A stretch of 15,236 bases of DNA from the NCBI GenBank assembly GCA_025455085.1, contig JALONF010000013.1, positions 1-15,236 on the forward strand, in the 5' to 3' direction. The position numbers were made by a program, and so were the translations under genes. The notes under the pieces were generated by a model. It had not been told where the DNA came from. It ran no database searches and saw nothing but the letters and a program-made list of their open reading frames with translations. Positions 1 to 6,162 of the stretch are shown piece by piece. Within the stretch, counting starts at the first letter, position 1. Each line of letters starts with the position of its first letter. The stretch is from Ignavibacteriaceae bacterium (GTDB lineage Bacteria > Bacteroidota > Ignavibacteria > Ignavibacteriales > Ignavibacteriaceae).

Positions 1-5
1 TGAGT

Positions 6-203
6 TTATTTTTTCTCGTCAACCTTTTTTACATCTGTATCTGTTGACTTAATTTCAGTTTCAACATCTTTCAGGCCTTTTTTAAATTCACTCATTCCTT
101 TACCAATACCACGTGCAAGTTCAGGAATTTTTTTAGCACCAAATAATAGTAAAACTACCAAAACAATGAGAATTATCTCACCTGCGCCTAAGTTGCCAAA
201 CAT
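6..203 (-). CDS. tatA: Sec-independent protein translocase subunit TatA/E
   Basis: TatA oligomerises in the inner membrane to form the conduit of the twin-arginine pathway, which exports folded proteins with TatC. The 65-residue product has the family layout: a short N-terminus, one membrane helix at about residues 8-20, the FG hinge at 21-22 followed by KKIPEL, an amphipathic helix at about 24-45, and a charged Lys/Asp/Glu-rich tail. I chose the ATG at 203 because GAGAGG lies 7 bases upstream (216-211). An in-frame TTG at 218 would add five residues but would place that SD inside the gene. It is the last gene of the minus-strand block, 11 bases after purQ stops. No tatC or tatB is in the window, so TatA and TatE cannot be told apart. 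The family call is secure. Confidence 0.93.
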   Translation of the reverse strand: MFGNLGAGEIILIVLVVLLLFGAKKIPELARGIGKGMSEFKKGLKDVETEIKSTDTDVKKVDEKK

Positions 204-214
204 AATTATACCTC

Positions 215-946
215 TCAATTAAAAATATTATTTACTAACGATTTGAAAATAAGACTTCCGTCTGTTTTTCCCAAGACTGAATCGCTGCTCCTCTCGGGGT
301 GGGGCATCATTCCCAATACATTTCCTGCTCTGTTGATGATCCCTGCAATGTTTCTTACTGAACCATTGGGATTAGCTGAATTTGTAATAGAACCATCTCT
401 TTTGGAATATCTGAATACAATCTGATTATTATCCTCAAGGATTTTCAAAGTATTATCATCTGCAAAGTAATTACCTTCACCATGAGCTATTGGAACCTTT
501 ATTACGTTTTGACCATCTATCTCTTTTGTAAAAACGGTTTCCTTATTTTCTGTTTTGAGATAAATATCCTTGCAGACAAAGTTGAGCGATTCATTTCTGA
601 TCATAACACCGGGAAGAAGACCGGCTTCTAATAAAATTTGGAAACCATTACAAATTCCTAAAACGAATCCCCCTTTGTTAGCAAAGTTGATTACCTCATT
701 CATAATTGGTGAGAATCTTGCAATAGCGCCTGTTCTCAAATAGTCGCCGTAAGAAAATCCCCCAGGAAGAATTATTACATCACAGTTTTCTAAACTTGAC
801 TGTTTGTGCCAAAGGAATATAACATCTAAGTCGAAAATTTTCTTGAGAACATAATAAGTATCATGGTCACAATTGGATCCGGGAAATACAACTACTCCGA
901 ATTTTGGTAATCGTCCGCTTAAACGGGATTTCGTTTCACTCAACAT
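215..946 (-). CDS. purQ: Phosphoribosylformylglycinamidine synthase, glutamine amidotransferase subunit PurQ
   Basis: PurQ hydrolyses glutamine and passes ammonia to PurL, which converts FGAR to FGAM in the fourth step of purine synthesis. The 243-residue protein is a class I (triad) glutamine amidotransferase. It starts with FGVVVFPGSNCDHD at 16-29, has the oxyanion segment PGGFSYGDYLR at 61-71, the nucleophile Cys99 in GICNGFQIL, and the His216/Glu218 pair in MMPHPER. The ATG overlaps the purS stop by one base (TAATG), which suggests translational coupling. There are about 14 residues before the conserved core (MLSETKSRLSGRLPK), whereas typical PurQ proteins begin almost at that core. I see no later start codon that would remove them. 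The gene is intact and all triad residues are present. Confidence 0.96.
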   Translation of the reverse strand: MLSETKSRLSGRLPKFGVVVFPGSNCDHDTYYVLKKIFDLDVIFLWHKQSSLENCDVIILPGGFSYGDYLRTGAIARFSPIMNEVINFANKGGFVLGICNGFQILLEAGLLPGVMIRNESLNFVCKDIYLKTENKETVFTKEIDGQNVIKVPIAHGEGNYFADDNTLKILEDNNQIVFRYSKRDGSITNSANPNGSVRNIAGIINRAGNVLGMMPHPERSSDSVLGKTDGSLIFKSLVNNIFN

Positions 947-1194
947 TACACTTCTTCCAGCGTAAATTCATAATCTTCCATTATCGGATTAGCAAGCAGC
1001 TTTTTGCAGTAATCGTTTACTTCATCTTCAGCCGCTTTTTTATTATCTGTATGAACATTGAATTCAATATACTTGTCAATTCGTGTGTTTTTAATATTGC
1101 GCAGTCCGAGATGTTTTGCACCGATTTCAACTGCCTTTCCTTGAGGATCAAGGATTGTTTTTCTTCTTTTGATGAGAACTTTTGCTTTGAACAT
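946..1194 (-). CDS. purS: Phosphoribosylformylglycinamidine synthase subunit PurS
   Basis: PurS is the small bridging subunit that assembles PurL and PurQ into the three-part FGAM synthase, in place of the single large PurL of Gammaproteobacteria. The 82-residue product has the normal family length. It shows the hallmark N-terminal strand and LDPQGKAVEIGAKHLGL segment (residues 15-31), followed by the IKNTRIDKYIEFNV strand region and an acidic C-terminus. The ATG at 1194 has only a purine-rich AAAAAAGATT stretch upstream and no strong SD. It lies 15 bases after the pssA stop and overlaps purQ by one base. The adjacent purS-purQ order is common in genomes with split FGAM synthase. purL is not in this window and must be elsewhere. 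Confidence 0.95.
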   Translation of the reverse strand: MFKAKVLIKRRKTILDPQGKAVEIGAKHLGLRNIKNTRIDKYIEFNVHTDNKKAAEDEVNDYCKKLLANPIMEDYEFTLEEV

Positions 1195-1209
1195 AATTTT
1201 TAATCTTTT

Positions 1210-1929
1210 TTAGTTGCCAGATGGTGATGTAATCAATTTGAAAAGATGCCTAAAAATACCAATGACTATCATGAAAACAAAAGCGAGAAACAATCCTTTA
1301 GTGTACATTGTCGCAACGAGTATTACTGCAATGATTAAAAAGATAAAGTGATATGGTTTTTCTTTTAAACTTTTTATTGAAATCTTAGGCAGAGTTTCAT
1401 ATCGTATATTACTGACCATTAAAAATGATAGCACTAAAATTAGTGGAGTAATAAAATCCGAAATAGGTTTTAGAAATTCATCCTTGTAGAAAGCCAGAAC
1501 AAAGGAAGCAATAGTCAGTGCAGAAGATGGAATAGGCAGTCCCAGAAAAAATGATTTTGAAAATCCAACAAGTTGAATGTTGAATCGTGCAAGTCTAAAA
1601 CCACCAGCAATCAATGGAAGCGCACTAATGATAATACCCCAAGTACCTATCGAATAGAAATAAGTTTTGTAAAGAAGGAATGATGGTGCTGCACCGAAAC
1701 TTACAATGTCGGATAATGAATCAAGCTCAACGCCAAGTTCACTCGAGGAATTAGTTAACCTTGCCACCATCCCATCGAGTGCATCAAAAATAGCTGCTAT
1801 AAAAATTAACCATGCTGCATAATTAAAATTTCCTTCGGATGCACTTAGGATTGAAAGAAATCCGCAAAACATATTTATTGCGGTAAAAAGGTTAGGAATA
1901 ATTGAAGGAGTCAGACGTGGTCGGTTCAT
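1210..1929 (-). CDS. pssA: CDP-diacylglycerol--serine O-phosphatidyltransferase
   Basis: This membrane enzyme condenses CDP-diacylglycerol with serine to give phosphatidylserine, the substrate of the psd product encoded just upstream. The full CDP-alcohol phosphotransferase signature is present: D49, D52-G53, A56-R57, then eight residues to G66, D70 and D74, within FDALDGMVARL and GVELDSLSD. The FLGLPIPSSA segment and several hydrophobic helices in the C-terminal half fit the multi-pass PssA subfamily. I chose the ATG at 1929, which overlaps the psd stop by one base (TGATG), over a TTG one codon earlier at 1932. The product is 239 residues and appears intact. With psd it forms the standard two-gene phosphatidylethanolamine module. 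Related enzymes such as phosphatidylglycerophosphate synthase share the motif, but the psd neighbour and overall sequence favour PssA. Confidence 0.95.
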   Translation of the reverse strand: MNRPRLTPSIIPNLFTAINMFCGFLSILSASEGNFNYAAWLIFIAAIFDALDGMVARLTNSSSELGVELDSLSDIVSFGAAPSFLLYKTYFYSIGTWGIIISALPLIAGGFRLARFNIQLVGFSKSFFLGLPIPSSALTIASFVLAFYKDEFLKPISDFITPLILVLSFLMVSNIRYETLPKISIKSLKEKPYHFIFLIIAVILVATMYTKGLFLAFVFMIVIGIFRHLFKLITSPSGN

Positions 1930-2579
1930 CAATCCTTCAGTTCGAATAAAATAGTTTCGCCAGCATGAACATCATCGTTTAGTTGAACAACAGGTTTCCA
2001 TTTTCCGGAGACAAAAATGTCAACCCTGCTGCCAAATTTTATCATTCCAAATCTTTCACCGATAGTAACATCTTCGCCTATTGTAAGATCGTTGACAATT
2101 CTCCTGGCAAGAAAACCCGCAATCTGTGTGAAAAGAATTTTATCTCCATTACTTACGATACCTGTTTCCATTCTCTCATTATTTTCCGATGCTTTATCTT
2201 CGAATGCTGCGATAAATTTTCCTTCGTAATACTTTAAGTGTTTAACCTTTCCGCTTATTGGAATTCTGTTAACGTGAACATTCAATGGCGACATAAATAT
2301 TGAAATCTGGTTACAATTTTCCCCAACAAATGAGTTAGAGATATTTTGTTTTATGACAATTACTTTTCCATCAGCAGGAGTTACAATTATTCCGTCTTTT
2401 GACGGAGCTTTTCTTTCTGGATCTCTGAAAAAGTTCAGTGTTAATAATAAAATAACAGCTGCAATGAGAATTAAAATTATTTTTAACGGGTTACTCTGTG
2501 TGATGAAACTTATCGATATAAGTATAAAGGCTATCATAGCAACAACTCCGATAGTTGTGTAGCCATATTTTGTGAACAT
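1929..2579 (-). CDS. psd: Phosphatidylserine decarboxylase, short form
   Basis: It decarboxylates phosphatidylserine to phosphatidylethanolamine. The 216-residue protein belongs to the short prokaryotic group, well below the roughly 320 residues of the E. coli enzyme. It has two N-terminal membrane segments (about 10-27 and 33-50), then FFRDPER (50-56), TPADGKV (67-73) and FMSPLNVHVNRIP (95-107). The self-cleavage site KFGSRVD is at 181-187, where Ser184 would become the pyruvoyl group and split the protein into a large beta and a small alpha chain. A good SD, GGAGA, lies a few bases upstream of the ATG. The ATG directly follows the stop of the PurC-like gene (TAGATG), and the gene overlaps pssA by one base, so all three are probably translated together. 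Confidence 0.95.
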   Translation of the reverse strand: MFTKYGYTTIGVVAMIAFILISISFITQSNPLKIILILIAAVILLLTLNFFRDPERKAPSKDGIIVTPADGKVIVIKQNISNSFVGENCNQISIFMSPLNVHVNRIPISGKVKHLKYYEGKFIAAFEDKASENNERMETGIVSNGDKILFTQIAGFLARRIVNDLTIGEDVTIGERFGMIKFGSRVDIFVSGKWKPVVQLNDDVHAGETILFELKD

Positions 2580-3251
2580 CTAATCTCCGTTGGTCAATTT
2601 AACAAGGTAATCGGCGTATTTTTTCATTTGAGCGAAAGTTTCAATCTTAAATGGATCTAACTTTTCTGCGTTTGAAACTCTGATGCTCGGTGGAGAAAAA
2701 TCACCTACTAAATAAATTTTACCTTCAAATTTACCAAATGTGCAGGTTAGTTCAAGGAGTGATACGTTTCTTCTTTCAAAAAAAGATTTGACAATAGCAT
2801 TAACCTTTGAGCACAGCCGGTTTATAATCTTTAAATCATCATAAGTACAAAGATTGAATGAAATGATGTGACTTTCGGTTATGACTGACTCCTTCGAATC
2901 TCCATAATGATATTCCTGAATTGGAAGCTCCAGTGGTGAACCGGGCTTAATAGAAAAAATCTTAGCTGTTCTTGTATCTGCTTGATTGAGAATTTTTACT
3001 CTGAAAGCGAACTCACTAAAATTTAAGAAGTGCAAACTATTTTTGTGAGCCTTTTTAATAAAACCAATAGGAATGTTATATCCTTTTAGATATTCAAAAA
3101 AATATGAGTTGAGTAAAGCGGATTTTTCCCCAAAGTTTTTTGCGGTAACCGTGGAATTTTTAGGGGTATAGAAAAAATCTTGATACTCAACCAGCTTAAG
3201 ATCTGCTTCGGTTTCTGGTGTACTATTTTTAATATTTACCTTCATTTCCAT
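2580..3251 (-). CDS. PurC-like (SAICAR synthetase family) protein, probably not an active SAICAR synthetase
   Basis: PurC joins aspartate to CAIR using ATP in purine synthesis. This product resembles PurC along most of its length: LKLVEYQDFF (18-27), KSALLNSYFFEYLKGYNIP (43-61), GSPLELPIQEYHYGD (104-118), VITESHI (123-129), VNAIVKSFFERRNVSLLEL (150-168), TFGKFEGKIYLVGDFSP (171-187) and KLDP (197-200). The signatures that bind ATP, CAIR and metal are mostly altered. The N-terminal GKxKxVY is absent, VVRNxAAGS is replaced by VKILNQADTR, DFKLEFG by ELTCTFG, and the acidic GDExSPD run by GDFSPP. I infer a divergent paralogue with a different or non-catalytic role. I chose the ATG at 3251 (223 residues). 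An ATG at 3245 is equally possible, and a TTG at 3326 is less likely because a candidate promoter lies between. It abuts psd, so it may act with lipid synthesis. Confidence 0.72.
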   Translation of the reverse strand: MEMKVNIKNSTPETEADLKLVEYQDFFYTPKNSTVTAKNFGEKSALLNSYFFEYLKGYNIPIGFIKKAHKNSLHFLNFSEFAFRVKILNQADTRTAKIFSIKPGSPLELPIQEYHYGDSKESVITESHIISFNLCTYDDLKIINRLCSKVNAIVKSFFERRNVSLLELTCTFGKFEGKIYLVGDFSPPSIRVSNAEKLDPFKIETFAQMKKYADYLVKLTNGD

Positions 3252-3294
3252 TCTGAAAATATTAACTTTTCTCTTTATAAAACTTGGAGTTGAA

Positions 3295-3322
3295 GTTATG
3301 AATTTTACGTATATAAAGTCAA
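3295..3322 (-). promoter_or_regulatory. Candidate promoter for the minus-strand operon
   Basis: On the minus strand, TTGACT (3322-3317) is followed 16 bases later by CATAAC (3300-3295), a fair match to -35 and -10 elements. Transcription would begin near 3288, about 35 bases before the preferred ATG at 3251 of the PurC-like gene. This also argues against the TTG start at 3326. The call is from pattern only; the -10 half matches four of six consensus bases. Confidence 0.3.
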
Positions 3323-3332
3323 TCAATTATCG

Positions 3333-3340
3333 TATATTTG
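3333..3340 (+). promoter_or_regulatory. Possible -7 promoter element upstream of ybaB-recR
   Basis: TATATTTG matches the TAnnTTTG element described for the primary sigma factor of Bacteroidota, and its first six bases also match five of six positions of a sigma-70 -10 box. It lies about 55 bases before the ybaB ATG, in the divergent intergenic region. I see no matching upstream TTTG or TTGACA element at the expected distance, so this is tentative. Confidence 0.25.
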
Positions 3341-3395
3341 AAGAAAATATTAACAAAAAATTAAATTTTTAAAGATTAATTCAGGAGGAATTTTG

Positions 3396-3722
3396 ATGAA
3401 GGGCGGAATGCAGGCTATGCTTAAGCAGGTGCAGAAAATGCAGGAAGAAATGCAGAAAGTGCAAGGTGAACTTGGTAATTTAACAGTTTCGGAAGAAGCA
3501 GGCGGCGGAATGATAAAAGCAACTGCTAATGGGAACAAGGAAATAATATCCATAGAGATAGACTCGCAGGTTATTAATAAAGATGAAAAAGAAATTTTAG
3601 AGGATCTCGTTGTTGCTGCTGTGAATAAAGCGATCTCTTCCGCTGCAAAATTGGCTGAAGAAGAGATGGCAAAAGTTACTAAAGGCATGATACCTCCAGG
3701 TATGAATATTCCAGGACTTTAA
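3396..3722 (+). CDS. ybaB: YbaB/EbfC family nucleoid-associated protein
   Basis: Members of this family are small dimeric DNA-binding proteins of the nucleoid, almost always encoded next to recR, as here. The 108-residue product has the typical Met/Gln/Lys-rich N-terminal coiled coil (about residues 5-27, with repeated MQ pairs), the strand region GGGMIKATANGNKEIISIEID (36-56), a second helix rich in Glu/Ala, and the flexible C-terminus GMIPPGMNIPGL. The start is the ATG at 3396, preceded by a near-ideal AGGAGG at 3383-3388 with 7 bases spacing. A TTG one codon earlier is in frame but less well placed. One base separates its stop from the recR start, so the two are co-translated. The family call is firm; a specific role in repair or regulation is inferred from context. 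Confidence 0.95.
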   Translation: MKGGMQAMLKQVQKMQEEMQKVQGELGNLTVSEEAGGGMIKATANGNKEIISIEIDSQVINKDEKEILEDLVVAAVNKAISSAAKLAEEEMAKVTKGMIPPGMNIPGL

Positions 3723-3723
3723 A

Positions 3724-4320
3724 TTGCAAATTGCTGAGCCACTCCTAATTGCCATTGAAGAATTAAGCAAGCTGCCGGGAATTGGAAAAAAAACAGCTCA
3801 GCGTCTCGCTATCTTTCTTCTTAAATCTGAAAATCCTCAGGTTGAAAATCTTGTAAATGCAATAAAAAATCTAAAATTAAAGTTGAGATTTTGTGAGCGT
3901 TGTTTCAATCTTTCCGAAGAGGAGCTTTGCAATATTTGTCAAAGCGAAAAGCGGGATAAGGCAGTGCTCTGTGTGGTTGAAGAAGCAAGTGATGTAATGG
4001 CTATTGAAAAAACACATGAGTACAAAGGTCTTTATCATGTTCTTGGTGGTGTACTTTCGCCTTTGTCCGGTGTTACTCCCGAATCGCTTCATATCAAAGA
4101 ACTGCTAAAAAGATTTGAAACTGAAGATTTTAAGGAAGTGATACTTGCTCTAAATCCTGATACTGAAGGCGAAACTACTTCTCTCTATCTGGCAAAATTG
4201 ATGAACCCATTTGGAATAACTGTTACAAGAATCGCAAGAGGTCTACCAATTGGCGGCGATCTTGAATTTGCTGATGATGCAACTATCGGTCGTGCAATTT
4301 TAAACCGAAGTTCGTTATGA
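3724..4320 (+). CDS. recR: Recombination mediator protein RecR
   Basis: RecR acts with RecO, and in many bacteria RecF, to load RecA on gapped single-stranded DNA. The 198-residue product has the family length and order: a helix-hairpin-helix with LPGIGKKTAQRLA (17-29), a C4 zinc finger with Cys57, Cys60, Cys69 and Cys72, a Toprim domain starting at VLCVVEEASDVMAIE (81-95), and the conserved YHVLGGVLSPLSGVTPE block (104-120) and RGLPIGGDLEFAD block (172-184). The start is TTG at 3724. It is supported by AGGA at 3713-3716 with 7 bases spacing and by the fit of the N-terminus to other RecR proteins; no ATG is available before the conserved region. The stop overlaps the next gene by four bases (ATGA). 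Confidence 0.96.
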   Translation: MQIAEPLLIAIEELSKLPGIGKKTAQRLAIFLLKSENPQVENLVNAIKNLKLKLRFCERCFNLSEEELCNICQSEKRDKAVLCVVEEASDVMAIEKTHEYKGLYHVLGGVLSPLSGVTPESLHIKELLKRFETEDFKEVILALNPDTEGETTSLYLAKLMNPFGITVTRIARGLPIGGDLEFADDATIGRAILNRSSL

Positions 4321-5048
4321 CCTGGTATAAAGACTGGTTTAATTCGGAAAATTATCTGAGAGTTTACAGTCATCGTAATCAAGAAGAAGCTGAGAGATTA
4401 GTTGATTTGATTGCAAAGATTTTGAATCTTCCAGCCAACTCTTCAGTGCTTGATATGGCTTGCGGCGCCGGCAGACATGCCATTACATTTGCAAAAATGG
4501 GATATAAGGTTACTGCTGTTGATTTAAGTAATCTGCTTATTTCGGAGGCGAAAAAAAATGCTGAACAGGGAGGTGTAGAATTAGATTTTGTTCTTTCTGA
4601 TATTTTAGAGTTCGAAACCAATAAAAAGTTTGATCTGACTGTCAATCTTTTTACAAGCATTGGTTATTTTGATAACGATGAAGAAAATTATGCTGTCATA
4701 AAAAAAGCATATGACCTGCTTAAATCTGGCGGCCATTTTGTAATAGATTACTTTAATAAAGAATTTTTACTGAAAAACATGATTCCGATGACAGTTTTTT
4801 CAGAGAATGGACAAAAAATAATCCAGAACAGATCAATTGACGGCACACGAATAGTCAAAAAAATTATTATTGCTAATAATGGTTCCAGTGAAGAGTTTTA
4901 CGAGTCAGTTCGTCTATACAGCTTTGAAGAGATAATTAATTATATTAAAAAAGCAGGATTTACGATTGTAAAACAATACGGAGATTATTTTGGTAATAAT
5001 TATGAAAGTGAATCCTCTCCAAGATTGATTATCTTTGCTATGAAATGA
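4317..5048 (+). CDS. Class I SAM-dependent methyltransferase
   Basis: The 243-residue protein has the Rossmann methyltransferase signature: motif I VLDMACGAGRH (44-54) for S-adenosylmethionine, the acidic ribose-binding end of strand 2 at VTAVDLS (65-71), LSDILEFE (93-100) for the adenine region, and FDLTVNLFTSIGYF (105-118) for the strand 4 and post-II region. The C-terminal part (SFEEIINYIKKAGFTIVKQYGDY) resembles the late-strand region of small-molecule methyltransferases. The substrate cannot be told from sequence. It overlaps recR by four bases and the next lipoprotein gene by four bases (ATGA at both ends), so it is embedded in one transcription unit. That does not by itself imply a role in DNA repair. 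No RNA- or DNA-specific catalytic motif is visible. Confidence 0.85.
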   Translation: MTWYKDWFNSENYLRVYSHRNQEEAERLVDLIAKILNLPANSSVLDMACGAGRHAITFAKMGYKVTAVDLSNLLISEAKKNAEQGGVELDFVLSDILEFETNKKFDLTVNLFTSIGYFDNDEENYAVIKKAYDLLKSGGHFVIDYFNKEFLLKNMIPMTVFSENGQKIIQNRSIDGTRIVKKIIIANNGSSEEFYESVRLYSFEEIINYIKKAGFTIVKQYGDYFGNNYESESSPRLIIFAMK

Positions 5049-5623
5049 AAACTTTTTATAAAATATCAATTATATCATTTATTGTAACCTTAACCGCTTG
5101 TGATTTGTTTCAGGTGAGAGAGCCCGAAGACCCGAGTAAAACGAAATCCAGCTATAGAGTACCCGTTGAGCCAAAAGATGTTATTCAGAATTTGATTAAT
5201 TCATTCAAGGATAAAAATCCAAACGATTATAAGAAGAATTTCTCAACAGGACTCCCGTTAGTCAATCGTGATTTTTTCTTTGTACCTTCAGCAAATGTTC
5301 TCACAAGTTTTCCGACAGACTGGTATGTTGATGAAGAATTTCAATATCTAAATAACCTAATTACCAGATCGCCACAGGATATCCCAATTACGTTATCTTT
5401 TACTGATGAAGTGTATGATATTAGAGCGGACAGCGCAATTTATTCTGCAAATTATTTTTTAAGTGTTCCTGTCCTCAATTCAGAGCCAAAAGTTTTTGAA
5501 GGTAGTTTAAAGTTTACGATGGTTACGGATATTAACGCTGCGTGGATAATTTATTTCTGGGAAGATATAGCTAATCCAAGTTCAAAAAGCTGGAGTGAAT
5601 GTAAGCTTGAGTTCTATTTATAA
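5045..5623 (+). CDS. Small lipoprotein of unknown function
   Basis: I do not recognise this family. The 192-residue product begins with a clear lipoprotein signal: a Lys-containing n-region, a hydrophobic stretch ISIISFIVTL, and the lipobox LTAC with Cys19 as the lipidated residue. The mature part opens with a charged linker (residues 20-43), followed by DVIQNLINSFKDKNPNDYKKNF (45-66), a helix pattern often seen at the start of NTF2/SnoaL-like domains. Strand-like segments and a tryptophan-rich C-terminus (AAWIIYFWED) follow. The start ATG overlaps the methyltransferase stop by four bases. The next gene encodes another lipoprotein with a similar layout and overlaps its 3' end, so they may be diverged tandem copies. 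The cell-envelope location is well supported; the NTF2-like fold is only a suggestion. Confidence 0.75.
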   Translation: MKTFYKISIISFIVTLTACDLFQVREPEDPSKTKSSYRVPVEPKDVIQNLINSFKDKNPNDYKKNFSTGLPLVNRDFFFVPSANVLTSFPTDWYVDEEFQYLNNLITRSPQDIPITLSFTDEVYDIRADSAIYSANYFLSVPVLNSEPKVFEGSLKFTMVTDINAAWIIYFWEDIANPSSKSWSECKLEFYL

Positions 5624-6131
5624 GGTTAATATTGTCACCGGTATTTTTTTTATCGTGCTGATGATTTATGCCTGCACGAATCCGTTCGCTCCAAAATTCG
5701 ATGCAGATTTTGATAGTGGTGGTCCACCTATTTCTGATCAAACTACTATAGAAGGAGTATTTCAGAATTTTCAATATGCTTATACTTTTAAAGATACTCT
5801 TATATATGGCAACCTGATTACTTCTGATTTTACTTTTACTTATAGAGATTACGAAAATGGTTTTGATGTAACATGGGGACGTGATGAGGAAATGCGGACA
5901 ACAAATGGTCTGTTTCAAAATTCACAACGACTAGATCTCATTTGGAACAATATCATCCTTAGCACAATTGATTCGCTCGATGCTAACATCGTCAGGAGCT
6001 TTAATTTGAATATTACATTTAATCCTACTGACGTTATAAGAATTGACGGACGGGTTAATGTATCATTAAAACTTGACGCAATAACAAAAAAGTGGCGGAT
6101 AATCCGCTGGATTGATGAATCTAATTTTTAA
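5595..6131 (+). CDS. Small lipoprotein of unknown function, possible relative of the preceding lipoprotein
   Basis: The product (178 residues from the GTG at 5595) has a signal region with hydrophobic stretch IVTGIFFIVLMI and a probable lipobox IYAC, Cys27; tyrosine at the -2 position is unusual. The mature protein has an Asp-rich linker, then EGVFQNFQYAYTFKDTLIYG, strands including FTFTYRDYENGFDVTWG (the W-G-R-D segment follows), and a C-terminal KKWRIIRWIDES. The order of an early helix, beta segments and a final strand with Trp is like that of the upstream lipoprotein, so a shared NTF2-like fold is possible. The start is uncertain: the GTG overlaps the upstream gene by 29 bases, and a TTG at 5607 with GGAG at 5592-5595 is an alternative. 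Function is unknown; its position just before ftsX suggests an envelope role at most. Confidence 0.68.
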   Translation: MNVSLSSIYKVNIVTGIFFIVLMIYACTNPFAPKFDADFDSGGPPISDQTTIEGVFQNFQYAYTFKDTLIYGNLITSDFTFTYRDYENGFDVTWGRDEEMRTTNGLFQNSQRLDLIWNNIILSTIDSLDANIVRSFNLNITFNPTDVIRIDGRVNVSLKLDAITKKWRIIRWIDESNF

Positions 6132-6162
6132 GAATCATTAAAAAGACTGATTGAACTTATAA

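Noticed and set aside
904..1203. Plus-strand 99-codon open frame opposite purS
   Set aside because: It lies wholly antisense to purS and the start of purQ, which have clear family matches; its peptide is rich in Phe, Cys and Ile without any recognisable domain.
3350..3688. Minus-strand 112-codon open frame opposite ybaB
   Set aside because: It is the reverse reading of a strongly conserved gene with an ideal SD; its Ser/Ile/Cys-rich peptide shows no family features.
5571..5918. Minus-strand 115-codon open frame opposite the second lipoprotein
   Set aside because: It opposes a lipoprotein gene with a signal and lipobox, and has no SD or recognisable domain.
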